Assembly (NCBI GenBank): GCA_020055645.1
Contig: CM034549.1
Location: forward strand, 15,707,930-15,771,929
Direction: 5' to 3'
From: Tomocerus qinae
Taxonomy: Eukaryota; Arthropoda; Collembola; Entomobryomorpha; Tomoceridae
DNA length: 64,000 nucleotides
Position 1 is the first letter of the stretch; each line of letters starts with the position of its first letter. A program made the position numbers and the translations under genes. Shown piece after piece: positions 27,591 through 38,702 of this stretch. The notes beneath the pieces are model-generated. The model was not told where the DNA came from and made no database searches. It worked only from the letters and a program-made list of their open reading frames with translations.

Positions 27591-30209
27591 TACAAATCCA
27601 AAGTATACCATAGTATCCATTTATGTATTATTTATACCTACTATATACTCTACGTAGAGTAGATAACACTACAATATCATTTTGCGTACAACCAAAAGCT
27701 ATAGAATCATGTGCAAAGTTTTTCTTTGCCAATTCGTTAGATAGGGAATACAAACACCTTGTGTATATGCTCAAATATGGAATAATTTATCCCTGCATGA
27801 CTGTTGCAATACTTGTTATTATATAATTAAACTTCAGACTAACTGACATAAGTTTCATTCAAATTGCTGTATAAATGCAGCTCCAAAGTCCGGACCGGAC
27901 GCATAGCTATCATCATCAGCACTTTCCAATCCTTTTTCTATACAACGTCAAAAAGTATGGATATCAGTTTTAGGAAAGGTAGCCTTGAATGACTGAATCT
28001 GACTGAACTAACTGGCAGACAGACAGACATCCCACAGACCTTACCGCCGTGTCGTGCAGACCGACCTGAACCAGACAGCAAACTAAATACTATAATATCC
28101 ACATTCACCAAGAAAACCTTTGTAATGACCATTTCTACAAGTGAATGACTTTTCAAGTGGAAGGATCTAGTATAGCATGGAACTACCTCTCTCTCACTTC
28201 AAAGATAAGTAGAAATCCTCCATGATACAATAATATTCAAGTGCAACTAATGCAAATGCAACGTGAATCTTGCTATACAATCTATGCACATTGTATGCAT
28301 TTACTCTACGCAATGTTATCCACGATCTGAGTCTTATTTTCAACATTCTAAGTTTCCTTATTCATTTACAGATACATATATATAAATTACATAGGCTTAC
28401 CATGACCGCTAAAGAACTAATTGTAATCGTTAAGGACAAAGACGCATACTACATGCAAACTGGACCGGAAAACCGACTTAACACAAAAAATAAATGTGAG
28501 GAAGGAGCATGACAAAATTATATAAATAATCTTAAAATTAGACTATTGTTATTGCATTCTCCATATACTTACATCTAAAAACCAAGTCTACTTCTAATCC
28601 CAATGCAGTAATTGTTTTTATTCTAACTATGAGTAGTAAACAAGTAAACCGTAAAGGTAACAATAATTTTCAAATTGAAATGCTGGTAAATCAGTGCTAG
28701 CTTTATAATGCTCACTGTTCACCGTATAGATAGAATTCTCACACAATGTTCAATGTATATTACGATGGGTGCTACTATAGTATATACCTATCTACAATAT
28801 TTTATTTTTCATACAATGCTGCCCAACTCTGTACAACTTAGAAGTGTGTTTCAAGAAAAAATATTCTAGATCCAGATTCTAGATACCTGTCCAGGTACAT
28901 GAACAACCATCTGTAATATCCCATGATAGTCATGGTCAAGGACTAAATCAATTTACGATATAGGTATATTTGTGTTAACTACGTACTATAAGGTCCAACT
29001 TGATAAGGTGACCTAAAGGAAAGGCCCATTCGAGGTCTCCTTTTTGTAAGCTAAAAAGTTCCCTTGCTACAAGTACACACTTAAGTTTAAACCACACTGT
29101 AGAAATACTCTACTACATTGAGTAGTGTATAAACAAGAATCAAACATACAAAACCTAATTTTTCTCTGTATACACAATGCACAACTATTGACTGTACTCA
29201 GGTTGTTGTACATATTTAAAGTGAGCAATGAGGCATATAGTATTTTAAAGAAGAGGTACAAAGTACAAACACATGCATGCAGGTGTATGCCGAGTTTGCC
29301 GATTCTTTTACTTACATGCTTACATTTTGCATTGCATACTTACAATTTGAGAGGAGTATGTACAAATATATGAATTTGTATGTTACGTCTGTTCTTGACT
29401 TGTATATAAAAGCAAAAGTTGAGTAGAAAAATTAAGAAATACTACATACCCTTCTGTGTAGATTGTAGACTCAACTTGAAGCGTTCAAGAAGGTCCAATA
29501 TCTCCAAGTTCTAATTTCTAATTCTAACATCCAAGTTTTGCGACGAGACGAGACACTCGCACTCTGTTGAACTCGTTGAGCTACAAGTACAGCACCATCA
29601 CTATCACTGTCTGCGAACTACGTAGTCAAATTGAGATTTCATGACCTGGGAACTGGGAAGATTCAAGTAGTACTAAATTTTCTTTAAAAATTGTATCTAT
29701 TGTTTGGAGAAAGTCGGAATTTTATGCATTTTCTATCAATCTGAAACGCTTTTGAAGGAAGGTAATGTCGTAATGTTTACCTTGAGTTGGAATTTGAGAT
29801 ATTAATATTATTGCAAAAGATAAATAAATTAATATCTTATCAAATCATTATTTTAATATAACCAAACCAATTAGTTTCAATGATTTGCGTTGCGAGAATG
29901 TGAACTATTGAGCATGAGCGGATAGGAGATGCTGTAATAAATAAGAATTTAACCTTTGTAATTGTAGGCCACTAATTAGAAGAGCAGCTAGAATTTCAGA
30001 AAAGATAACGACGGACAAGACAATGTGTTCTCCATTTCAGTATTTTCAATGACGTTTGAATGGACGAAGGATTGATAAGATGGTATTCTGAGGAAGAGGA
30101 GATTTGAAGTGGATTTTTCTAATTCTCTGAATGAATCGGAGTATAAGCGTTTATACGCATATACCTGAATGCCAATTGTACATATTTTGGGCCATTAAGA
30201 CTTTTTCAG
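27591..30209. other. Gene-poor stretch upstream of the first F-box gene
   Basis: No coding sequence recognised. The distal part, about 29,500-30,209, should contain the promoter and 5' untranslated leader of the F-box gene starting at 30,211. A ctttttcag directly before its ATG looks like a 3' splice site, so the leader may be spliced from somewhere in this stretch. Confidence 0.5.
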
Positions 30210-30210
30210 C

Positions 30211-31824
30211 ATGGATAATGATCTCCCGCACTATTCTGGATCACCTTTGTCCAAAGGACATATTAGCCAGCTGTCAGATGAAATTCTTTTGATGATTTTG
30301 AAATATTTACCTGCCAGTGATTTGATTAACGTTCATAGGTAAAAAAAATTTCTTTGATGCAAATACGTTCTTTAAAATTACCTCTTACACTGTTGTATTC
30401 ACCATTTCAAGGTCAACTTATTAACTGTTTTAATCGTTTTGCATAGATCTTGCACTCGGCTTCAAAAACTTTGCTATGAAAATGAACTTTGGGTTTATAT
30501 AGAAGATCCTCCAGACAATTATGAGTCAATGCAATTAATATTTAAGCAATTTTTAAATCGAAGAACAAAGCGGTTCAAGATTTCATCACCTTCATATCCT
30601 ATAAATGGAGCGTTCAAATCTAGTTTCACCCCTTCCATGTTATGTGACGGGTTCATTAGTCGACTTGGTGATCCACCCAGAGCGCTTACACATTTGTCAA
30701 TTTTGAGGCAAAAGATTGATGGAAAGGTATTTGATCTCAAGATGCTTCCGAAGTGCTTGAAGTATCTCAATCTAAGTGGTACCGTGATTACCGGTATCAC
30801 CGAAGAATCACAGTATTTTAAGGTAGGTAATGTACATTTTATCTAGAATTTAATTTAGGTACTACTTTATCATACGTTTATGCTGTATAGACGCTTACGG
30901 AACAGAATTTGATTCTAAATGTTACAAAAAATTATATACACAGGACTTGGCTTTGCATCTCAGCGAATTGGAGGAATTTGATCTGACTAACTGTGCGTGG
31001 ATTACTGGCCATTCTCTAATGTCTTTAAGCAAGTTTCCATTACTAAACCGACTACGTCTACAAGGATGTAGAAATATTGGAAATTGTTTTACATATATAG
31101 CACTTGCCAGTCGTTTTGGGTTCAAAAGTCTTAAGGTAAGTATTGGACAAACGTAAATACTTTTTGTTAAACTCTTAAGCTACCAGAAAATTACTTTTTT
31201 GATAAATGGTAGTTTTACTTTTTATGGTAAACTTTTAATTGTACCTTTATTTTCAGGTTTTGGATGTCACCAACACTAATGTTGGTAGTGCAGAATTCAC
31301 AGCTTTAGGAGGAATAGAATCTTTGGAGGAGTTTCGATTCGGTCAGTACGATTATGTCGTGGATCAAGATCAAAGTTTAATAAATGATGTCAGCATGATT
31401 ACTATACGTAACTCAGCTAATTTAAGGGTAAATTGAAATTAAAAATATTTAATTAATAATCCAAAACATTTTCGTATTTATAAATTGGACTTAGTAATAG
31501 AGTACTTCATATTTTGAAATGTTTTATTTTGAATTATTATAGATACTGGACATGACAGGATCTTCAGTTACAAATATGACTCTTGACATTTTGAGAACCA
31601 TTCCATCTTTAACAAATGTCTACGCCCATTTTACCCGACTGACCGATGAAGCTATTCAAACTTTTCATAGCTTACATCCAAATTGTACAATTACCAAAGT
31701 GGACAGTTTGCCGTCTGTACAGACAACCTCACACTCAGTTGAGACTCAAGCACGGCATCGGCATAATCGGCAACCATCACACTCAGCTGGCAGCAAAACA
31801 AAACCTTATGTTAATACCGGTTAA
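30211..31824 (+). CDS. F-box/leucine-rich-repeat protein
   Basis: Five exons: 30211-30338, 30447-30822, 30944-31135, 31257-31427 and 31543-31824, all with GT-AG introns and matching phases, giving 382 residues. An F-box lies at about residues 19-60 (pattern ISQLSDEILLMILKYLPASD, then the Cys-Trp-type end SCTRLQKLC...LW). Leucine-rich repeats follow, for example LTHLSIL, LKYLNLSG, LEEFDLTNCAWITG, LNRLRLQGC and LDVTNTNVG, with a polar His/Ser-rich tail. F-box proteins of this kind bind Skp1 in SCF ubiquitin ligases while the repeats select the substrate; the substrate here is unknown. The first ATG was chosen because it sits just ahead of the F-box and directly after an acceptor-like ctttttcag. 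A poly(A) signal lies at 32,282. I cannot assign it to a named FBXL subfamily. Confidence 0.85.
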
Positions 31825-32523
31825 TACATATTCACAATATCCTTAAGAACATGCATATTCTGCTAACATTAAAAGTATCGCTAAATTAGACCAACAGTTT
31901 AGTAAATTCTATTCTGTAGTGCATTTTTAAAGAGGTAGACAAACTGTAATCATTATGACGTAAATGAATTTATGTCGTTTAGTAATAATGACTATAGATT
32001 AGAATGGCCACTTACTACATTTTTTGTGCAATACTTTAAATTAAATGTGTTAACTTTCTTCACAATTAACAATGACAAAATGACCTGAGATACAAACTAA
32101 TTTTAAGTTAATATATTTTGTTGTGTACTGTGTACATTCATATTCTCGAATGTTTCTATATAATTTTTATACGTAAATAATTGTTTTTCTGTTAGTTATT
32201 TGTTAGAAAACTCTTAGTTTAGGCAAAATGGAATTTAATTCTGTACTAATACGTGTTTAGTTCATCTGTATAATTTAATGTAATAAAAGATCGTTTCCTC
32301 AAGAAATATTTATTAGTTACGTCAACTTAACATTGTTATTATTCATATTATAGGGAAACAGGGAAAGACAAGATAATCAAATCACTATTATGATTGTAGA
32401 CCTAGAGTAATATTTTGGATAGCCGAAGAATTTTAGATTAAGCTGAAGTATTTATCAGTGCATTAAGTACGAACCATTGCAATATTATTTTAATTGCGTT
32501 CGCACTAATGTTGACAAGCTCAA
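31825..32523. other. Convergent 3' untranslated regions
   Basis: Space between the F-box gene (+) and the esterase D gene (-), whose stop codons face each other. It carries a plus-strand AATAAA at 32,282-32,287 and a minus-strand AATAAA (tttatt at 32,308-32,313), so the two transcripts probably end close together or overlap by a few tens of bases. No coding sequence was seen. Confidence 0.6.
32282..32287 (+). terminator. Poly(A) signal AATAAA for the F-box/LRR gene
   Basis: Canonical hexamer about 460 nt after the stop codon of the F-box/LRR gene, followed by T-rich sequence. The facing esterase gene has its own AATAAA on the other strand about 25 nt further on. Confidence 0.5.
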
Positions 32524-34181
32524 TCATTTTGCTGTACTGAGGATTTTTGCATGATGTGCAAAATGATCACCAATGAATGTTGACACAAAGAAGTATGAAT
32601 GATTAAAGCCCTCCCTCATATTTAGCTTTAAAACTACTTCTTTATTCTGTGAAGCAGCAGCTTGCAAATTTTCCGGCATCAAATGAGTCGTTAAAAATTC
32701 ATCGTCAGTTCCCTGTAAAATTGTTTACTTTAATTATTTAGACGCTTATAAATACCGGGGATGAAATAAACAATGCTAACTTTAACTTCCAAGACGTATA
32801 CGAAACAAATTACTTATATTATACCTGATCAACCAAAATCTCACGACTAGGCCCGCTGTAAGCTTTCAGGACTTCAACAGCATCATACAGATTCCAAGCC
32901 TCTTTATTCTCCTCTCCTAAATAGTTTTTGAAAGCTACTTCAGTGCCCCACTTGGTTTTAGTGGGGTTACAAATCGGGGCGAAAGCGGAAATTGACTGGA
33001 AAATATCAGGATTCCTCAATCCAAGAACAAGGGCTCCAAATCCTCCTCCCATACTGATAGTACAACAAAATTTAGGTGTTAACAAGATGCCTTGATTGGT
33101 CCCATGGCTACGCCTCTCATTAGCAAGGTGACGACATGCTCCAGAAAACTGGTTTCCCCCAACCACTTCTTTCCAGGTACTTTACCCCCAATTTCGATTC
33201 GGAGAACTGGTTGGGGGAAACCAGTTTTCTGGAGCATGTCGTGACGACATGCTCCAGAAAACTGGTTTCCCCCAACCACTTCTTTCCAGGTACTTTACCC
33301 CCAATTTCGATTCGGAGAACTGGTTGGGGGAAACCAGTTTTCTGGAGCATGTCGTCACTTTGTCCCTGAGGGCGGAGCCCTGGAAACATTCAAATCACTT
33401 TGGGTGTTAACATTATTTCATGGGTTAGTTCTACAGCAATGGTCGCAACGTCGCAAGTGAAAAACTTCTAATTCCAATTTTCGTACCTGTGACCAAAAAT
33501 TCCAATTGTTCCGGTTAATGGGAAATTTTCTTTCACAAGCTTTGGAAGTTCTTTAGTGATATAGGAGTACATTCGGTAGTTCTTTGACCATGGTTCTTTT
33601 AATGCATCAAGGTAGCATCCAGCACCTGTAATTAAAATCAAATATTTTTATTACTGAGTAGCATAGACAAAATTCATAAGTAAAAGTCCCTTTAATTCCA
33701 ATTATCAAGTTCTTGCAATTTGATATACCTAGCAAGGATTAAAAAAGTCATGTAATGTGCACTGTAAAATTATTCTGTAATCTGTACCTTCTCCGAAGTC
33801 CCAACTAGCAGTCTCGCCGGGTAAATTGAGGCCTCCTGAAACAATAATCTTTGTTTATTCCCCAGCGCATAAGTATGGGTAGATAAAAATATTTGCAAAA
33901 ATTGTCAAAACTAAATCTCCCTTACGTGGGCTTGTATCAGGTCCAATGACAACGAGTCGGTGTTCAGAAGCGTATCTCTGAAATCCACTCTTTTGAATGA
34001 AATTTTGTTCAGAGCAAGTTAGTCCAGAAAGGTAGAAGAGAGCATTCAATTTTTCGTCCCCGGAAACAGAAGGCAAGTAAATGGAAAAATTCATGCTGCA
34101 ACTTAACTCAGAACTGAAATGCTTGAAGACTTTTTGAAAGCCATTAAAACACTTAGCACTGGACACTAATTCTACAGCCAT
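32524..34181 (-). CDS. ESD: S-formylglutathione hydrolase (esterase D)
   Basis: Five exons, in transcript order 34181-33926, 33835-33788, 33625-33487, 33053-32825 and 32712-32524, all with GT-AG introns and consistent phases, giving 286 residues against about 282 for animal ESD. The enzyme hydrolyses S-formylglutathione to formate and glutathione, the second step of glutathione-dependent formaldehyde removal in the cytosol. Visible family marks: [14 protein letters not shown] near the N-terminus, [11 protein letters not shown], the nucleophile elbow GHSMGG with Ser148, [19 protein letters not shown] with the catalytic Asp at 227-228, and EGFNHSYFF with His262. All three catalytic residues are present. 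The ATG at 34181 gives a normal N-terminus. Intron 3 holds a palindromic mini-transposon (33,085-33,402). A diverged paralogue lies immediately upstream on the same strand. Confidence 0.95.
33075..33084. repeat. Left flanking direct repeat (target-site duplication) of the intronic element
   Basis: ggtgttaaca here is matched exactly at 33,403-33,412 on the far side of the palindromic element. A direct repeat of 8-10 bp flanking an inverted-repeat element is what hAT- or P-type DNA transposons leave. Confidence 0.55.
33085..33402. mobile_element. MITE-like palindromic DNA element in intron 3 of ESD
   Basis: A 318-bp element flanked by ggtgttaaca direct repeats. Its core (33,128-33,358) starts gtgacgac and ends gtcgtcac and is made of two identical units with a 113-bp period. 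Each unit is itself a hairpin: 35-bp arms (33,131-33,165 with 33,208-33,242, and 33,244-33,278 with 33,321-33,355) around a 42-nt loop. Outside the core, the left flank (ccttgattggtcccatggct...) and the reverse complement of the right flank (atttgaatgtttccagggct...) are imperfectly alike, extending the terminal inverted repeats to about 50 bp. There is no transposase, so it is non-autonomous. No difference between the two units was seen, pointing to a recent duplication or to gene conversion. The open frames across it are by-products of the palindrome. Confidence 0.8.
33403..33412. repeat. Right flanking direct repeat (target-site duplication)
   Basis: Exact second copy of ggtgttaaca, matching 33,075-33,084 on the other side of the element. 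Confidence 0.55.
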
Positions 34182-35309
34182 TTTACACTTTTCTAATTTC
34201 TTTTATGGGCAAACTGTGCCAAAATGTCAAAATCACTACACTACCGGTGCGATTGAAGTTGAGCAAGAAAAGGCTGTTTCATGCAGCTGAGTATTTTAAA
34301 CAGAACCGATCTGCCTTCCCTCAATTCTCTCATATAATTCTATCTCATATTATAAACTCAATGTAAACTTAAGCTGTGCTGTGAGCTCTTTTGGTCTTTG
34401 CTGTGGTGGTATTGGTATATAAAAATCAGATTTATCCAATACTCTTGCCTTGCCGTCTGTGCTATAGCCAAGGCCAAGGTCATCCACATACTTGAAGTCT
34501 ATTTGTATTTAAATGTTACTTAGCATATGAAGTGCAACTATACTTTGAAAATGGTGATATTATGTTAGTAGGCAGTTGGTACGTTGGTAGCTTATTGTAA
34601 TTTTTATGCATACTAAATTAGGCATAAGTTTTTCAATTATGTAATTTTTAGTGAACATTTGACGGAAATACATTTGTCATACCAATACACTAATAATAAA
34701 AAATGTCAATGCAGCAAAGCATAGAAAACTACATTCATATAGCTTCCCAATTCATGTTCAAATCAATTTATACGACAACCTCGTAGGCTTTAGTATGTCG
34801 ACAATTGGTATGTGAAAGGTGAACACTTGTACATGGAGAATTATATCAAGCGAGCAGAACGGTCAAATCAACTTAAAATAAAGATCACAAATTCTAAATT
34901 TCAATTGTATGTTTATTTTTTTCTCATTGCTTTTATGTGTAAGGGATTTTGAAGTCTTTTTTGCTAATCTTTATGATTTCCAATGTAATGTAAGTACTAC
35001 ATAACACCAATCCATGGATGCACAAGGAACATTTGAGAGTAAAAGGATATTGGTAACTTATGAACGATACCCTACCGCAATATTTATACAATCCATTCGT
35101 ATATCGTAGGTAAATACTAAAATTCGATTAAAATATTTGTAGTATCTACTACCTACCTTTACCAACAACCAACAGACATGGGCTATATTATAATAGGTAT
35201 TATAAGGTAAAAGTGTATATTAGTAATGCTATATATAATCATTTCATTTAATGAAATTGACACTTTGGCAATTACATACATTCACATTTAGATTAAAATA
35301 GATATTGAT
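34182..35309. other. Spacer between the two esterase D paralogues
   Basis: About 1.1 kb of AT-rich sequence with no recognisable coding region. It should hold the promoter and leader of the downstream esterase (start at 34,181) and the 3' untranslated part of the upstream copy. A minus-strand AATAAA (tttatt near 34,912) could end the upstream copy's transcript, though it is about 400 nt past the stop codon. Confidence 0.5.
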
Positions 35310-36591
35310 CTAGCACCCGAAATTATTAATGTATCTCTTGTGATGGCGAAAATGATCTTCAATGAAAGTCTGGACACAGAAATGTGAATGCGTATAATCT
35401 TTTTGCATTCGTAAATTGACGTCGATGGACATTCCCTTATTGGGGTTTTCTTGTACGGCTTTCGGTAGACATTGAGTTTTCAAATAGTCTTTCAAGTATT
35501 CATCGTCGGTTCCCTGAAATGTATGAATAGTTGATTTTACGTTAGTATTCTATAGTTAGATTATCCGTTTATATGGTTGATTTTTAATTCGTATTCACTG
35601 ACTTGATCTACTAAAATATCCCTATAAGGACCGTCGTATCTCTTGATAAGTTCGTAGCTATCGTAGTTATGCCATTGGTAACGATTATGAGTTCCAAGAA
35701 GTGCACTATAAGCTGGCTCCGAAGGTGTACTAGCACTGGGGTTGCTGGTTGGTGCAAATGCAGAGATTGATGAGAAGACCTCCGGGTTTCGAAGACCGGC
35801 GATTATCGCTCCTGAACCACCCATGCTATAACATGTGCAAAATATTATTTACCTTTTTAACCATAGCCTATGTTTCGATTTCATGGACCTGGCTATAGTT
35901 CTGTTAATTGCATTGGAGTAGAAATTCAAATAATTATTAATATACATACCTGTGACCACAAATGCCAATCTTTTCCGTAGTGTTGAAATTACTTTTAATT
36001 AGTTCCGGAAGCTCTTTGGTAATGTAAGAATACATGCGGTAGTGCTTTGACCAAGGTTCTACTAGAGCATCCAAGTACCAACTAGCGGATTTCTGAAATG
36101 ATTTTTCCCAAAAGATGCATTTAGTTATTCAAGGGTAGCTAATAAATACTTGATTTATTTTAGCCTCGCCATGTCAGTATACTTACCCCTAATAGCCAGT
36201 GGTCACTATCCCCAGGAATGTCAACATGCCCTATAATCACAAAAATATAAAATTGATTAGTTGTTTGCCTCGGATATCTAGTTTAACTAACATCAACATA
36301 AATGCTTCATTGAGTAAACTTACTCGGACTGGTGTCAGGGCCGACTAAAATGAATCGGTGATCTCGTGCATATCTTTGAGGACAGAATTTCATGATAAAA
36401 TTCTGCTCATTGCACGAAGCTCCAGAAAGGAAGAAAAGTACATCAAAACGTTCACCTCTTGTCTTAGGTTCCGGTTCGTAGACTGAAATTTGCATTTTGC
36501 ATTTTAATTCAGTACTTTCGTGAGCGTATCCCCGATGATATCCTCCAAAACACCTCTCCTTCCATGTTTCCTCGAGTTTACCTTTAGCCAT
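35310..36591 (-). CDS. Diverged S-formylglutathione hydrolase (esterase D) paralogue
   Basis: Five exons, in transcript order 36591-36324, 36230-36187, 36092-35950, 35825-35603 and 35513-35310, giving 293 residues. Intron positions match the neighbouring esterase D gene, showing tandem duplication; the donor after exon 4 is a weaker GTCAGT. The catalytic residues are kept: GHSMGG with Ser152, VDQGTDDEY with Asp229-230, and YTHSH with His268. The surroundings have drifted: LSGASCNEQNF instead of [17 protein letters not shown] instead of APICNP, and the exon 2/3 joint reads GKSASWYLDAL where the other copy has [11 protein letters not shown]. The substrate-pocket context is therefore altered. 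It may be a second formylglutathione hydrolase or a carboxylesterase with a shifted substrate; the sequence shows an intact serine-hydrolase triad but not the substrate. Confidence 0.9.
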
Positions 36592-38123
36592 TTTCAGTTA
36601 TACTTCAAAGTACAGAGATAACTAGTTGTAATCACGCACCGGTTACGAATGGATTAGCGTGTACAGTTAACAAATTCTATTTCGTGTCAAGAATTTATTT
36701 ATATTTTGTCAATTTTAAGGAATGTTCAAGAAACTAATGTAAAACTGTAATCAACCCTATGTAATATTAGCTGACGAGGAATGGGTAAAGACTGCTAGGA
36801 TTTTGGATAAGAAACTATTTGTAACAGGAAAATGGGATTCCAGAGAAAAAGTGCTTACGTATGTAGGTATTATGTGAAGTTTTATCTTGTGGGAAAGAAT
36901 ATCTCACTTACAGACGTCTGTCTTAGATGGGGTTGGGGTTGAGACATTTATATAATCCTGTGCACTTTGAAATGCAGCAGGTGGAATTGTATACTCCCTA
37001 CCTGGATAAATCCACAGGTGCAAAAAGTGTTAACTTGTTTTTTTCTTGGATGTTATTTACCTGTGTGAAGATGCTTAGAATGTATAAGTACTTAATACCG
37101 ACTCTTACAGGACTAGCCAATGGTACTTTGTAGTTGGTACTTACATATACTTTACATGAACAGTCCCTACTATCCTAGTGAGCTTACCTATTTCTAATAT
37201 TGTTTCCTGCTAGCACTAATTGTGCACTCTCATACCTAGGAAAAATATTGTATACTTATCTTTTGAATGTAAAATACTCTCACGCTTTTCTTACAGCCTT
37301 CAATGCTACAAGCGGATTATTAATAAAAATTTTACCCAGTTTCATTCGGCAATTAATGAATTTTAGTCACTAAATTCAGTTCCTCTTGCTGTGACCATGA
37401 AATAGATGGGAACATGAAATAGAAATAATTACGAAATAAAAATTGAGCTTTAAACTGCATAAATGCACGTGTAGAGAGTTTTTAAAATTAATTATGGGTA
37501 CTTAGATATATGTTAATTAGCATTTTATCATAATGGCAAATGTATTCGATCATCGATCCCCATCACAAGAAATTATAAAGCTATTTGTACCTATGTCACA
37601 TGTATATGTATGAAATATGCGGCTTTTCGTTTCAGTGCACATGTGCGTATATATTATACATAAAACAAGAAATTACAATAGAGATGAACATTAGTTTATT
37701 TCGAAATAATTTCCGGTTCATCAATGTTTACAACATTTAGGTTCTTGAGACAACCTTTCGAATGGCATAAACCTTCCTCATGTACCTACAAAGCAAGCAT
37801 TTATTTTAAAGTTCGAAAGTTGTGGCAGTTTGAACAAAGTCACGTAGGCCTGGGTACTTTGTAACCATGCACAGTACAGATTTTTATCCAAAGCTACACA
37901 TCTTAGTCTATGAATAAACGATATAAACGGAGCCCTTTTAGCATAATGCTAGACCAAAATTACATTTTGTAATTTATAATTTCAAAATTAATCAACTTGA
38001 GAAGTGGGTCACAAGAAATGTTGCCATTTTAATTGTGGGTTTAAAATGTCCAATATTATGATTTCAAATGATAGTTCTTGAAACGAGGTTTCGAGTGGTA
38101 TATGACATGTTAATGTAGCTATT
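36592..38123. other. Intergenic stretch, nothing recognised
   Basis: AT-rich sequence upstream of the diverged esterase gene; the first few hundred bases should carry its promoter. One short frame (36,927-37,133, 68 codons) has no recognisable domain and no convincing splice partners. Confidence 0.5.
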
Positions 38124-38702
38124 TGGGAAGTATTTCTTTTAGGCCTTGAAAGTCTAGGGCCATATCATCATAAACGCCACTTTTAGCTCCCCTGAATAAG
38201 GCAGCGTATTTAAAATGAATTGGGGCCATTTTATCATAAGTGACAAAGGCCATTTAATCATAAGCGACAAATTTTATTTTAATGTATTTTATTTATTTCT
38301 CCCGTACTGTATGGAAAGTTAAGACTTTAAATGTTGCAGTATGTAGGTATTTATCCAAGGTATTTTTGGTATAACCCATATAGATGTAGGTTGTTGTTTG
38401 ACTAAATTATAGACATAATTGTAATTAAAGGGCTACTTGCACATATGATGTTTAACGCTTTTAACATGTATATAAATCCGAAAGTCATTTTCATTGTAAC
38501 CCATTGTGCCTGAAAAATTAAAAGACATCTCTAGCAATTGCAATTTCATAGTTTGAACTATTTATGCAACGTTTGATGGACATTTTATATGGAATATAAC
38601 AAATTTGTCGTTTATGATCATATGGTCGAAAGTCACTTATTAGCCACCAAGTGTCGATTATGATAATTACATGCTGTCTCAGCTAAAAATAAATACTTCC
38701 CA
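38124..38702. mobile_element. Terminal-inverted-repeat element (MITE-like) with internal repeats
   Basis: The ends mirror each other: gggaagtattt at 38,125-38,135 and aaatacttccc at 38,691-38,701. Inside, a degenerate unit of the form ccat-t-atcataa-cgaca recurs: forward at about 38,158, 38,223 and 38,248, and inverted at about 38,605 and 38,651. No transposase frame is present and no clear target-site duplication was found. The imperfect matches suggest an old, non-autonomous DNA transposon copy. The borders rest on the inverted repeats alone. Confidence 0.6.

Noticed and set aside
33079-33389. Several overlapping frames of 66-115 codons on both strands across the ESD intron
   Set aside because: They arise because the palindromic element reads the same on both strands; the protein repeats itself and ends at the element borders. 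The true ESD exons flank it.
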